Below are positions 5,847-5,991 of a stretch of 5,991 bases of DNA, one piece after another. This DNA comes from Promethearchaeota archaeon (GTDB lineage Archaea > Asgardarchaeota > Lokiarchaeia > Sigynarchaeales > SOKP01). The stretch covers positions 1 to 5,991 of the forward strand of contig JAGXNZ010000080.1 of the NCBI GenBank assembly GCA_019894655.1, in the 5' to 3' direction. Each line of letters opens with the position of its first letter. Positions within the stretch are counted from its first letter, which is position 1. The position numbers and the translations under genes were made by a program. The notes beneath the pieces were generated by a model. The model was not told where the DNA came from and searched no databases. It saw only the letters and a list, made by a program, of their open reading frames with translations.

Positions 5847-5991
5847 ATGCCAAATTCAAACGAAAATACAAGTCGAGATTTACCAATAAGTTTACAAGGA
5901 ATTGAGACAATATTGTTTTTTTTAAATGAGAAAGACAAAAAAGCATCAAGTATCCGAAATATAAGCGAACAAACGGGGCTTTCTATGAGAG
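5847..5991 (+). CDS. Probable helix-turn-helix regulator, 5' part only
   Basis: ATG at 5847 opens a frame of 48 residues that runs off the window. After a polar start (PNSNENTSRD) it reads LPISLQGIETILFFLNEK, then SIRNISEQTGLSMR. The segment from IETILFFL to GLSMR has the helix, turn and recognition-helix layout of a winged-helix domain of the MarR/TrmB/IclR kind. The likely role is a DNA-binding transcription regulator. It has its own BRE/TATA promoter and points away from the GTPase region. No Shine-Dalgarno site is clear. The specific family cannot be named from this much. Confidence 0.6.
   Translation, partial: MPNSNENTSRDLPISLQGIETILFFLNEKDKKASSIRNISEQTGLSMR

Noticed and set aside
5749..5949. 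Minus-strand 66-residue hydrophobic open frame
   Set aside because: It lies antisense to the promoter and start of the helix-turn-helix gene. Its Phe/Ile/Leu-rich composition comes from AT-rich DNA.

Overview
The window is AT-rich. It most likely comes from an Asgard (Loki-type) archaeon. The best evidence is a Ras-superfamily small GTPase with the glycine-rich G3 region seen in Asgard Ras-like proteins (GGGERF, then LLPTYV). Archaeal-style BRE/TATA promoters and poly-T ends agree with this. The assignment is an inference from sequence style, not from a marker gene.

Layout from left to right. Positions 1-113 (minus) hold the edge of an open frame with a CxxH-x7-CxxC zinc motif and no normal start codon. 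Positions 186-3062 (minus) encode a 958-residue Cas12/TnpB-type protein, the main gene. Its C-terminal zinc finger and RuvC fold are recognisable, but all three positions expected to carry the catalytic Asp/Glu/Asp hold Thr, Ala and His, so it looks like a naturally nuclease-dead RNA-guided protein. The gene is bounded at both ends by the same 15-bp direct repeat with one mismatch (181-195 and 3064-3078). A hairpin and T-tracts follow its stop.

Positions 3060-5000 look like a graveyard of defence genes. They contain a C-terminal piece of a type I restriction subunit HsdR (about 3110-3475, minus), an unrecognised 55-codon remnant (3575-3742, minus), and a PD-(D/E)XK nuclease-like gene (3965-4513, minus). 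The nuclease-like gene seems cut short by one extra base in an A6 run, with its tail continuing to 3847. A C-terminal piece of BrxL, the BREX Lon-like AAA+ protein, follows on the plus strand (4607-4810).

Positions 4811-5742 hold the small GTPase (4996-5523, minus). It is flanked by two related acidic fragments exactly 860 bp apart, which suggests an old tandem duplication. From 5847 the plus strand starts a probable helix-turn-helix regulator that runs off the window, with a good BRE/TATA box upstream.

No CRISPR array, adaptation genes or transposase are visible. No complete operon can be shown. The intact-looking genes are the Cas12-like gene, the GTPase and the partial regulator.
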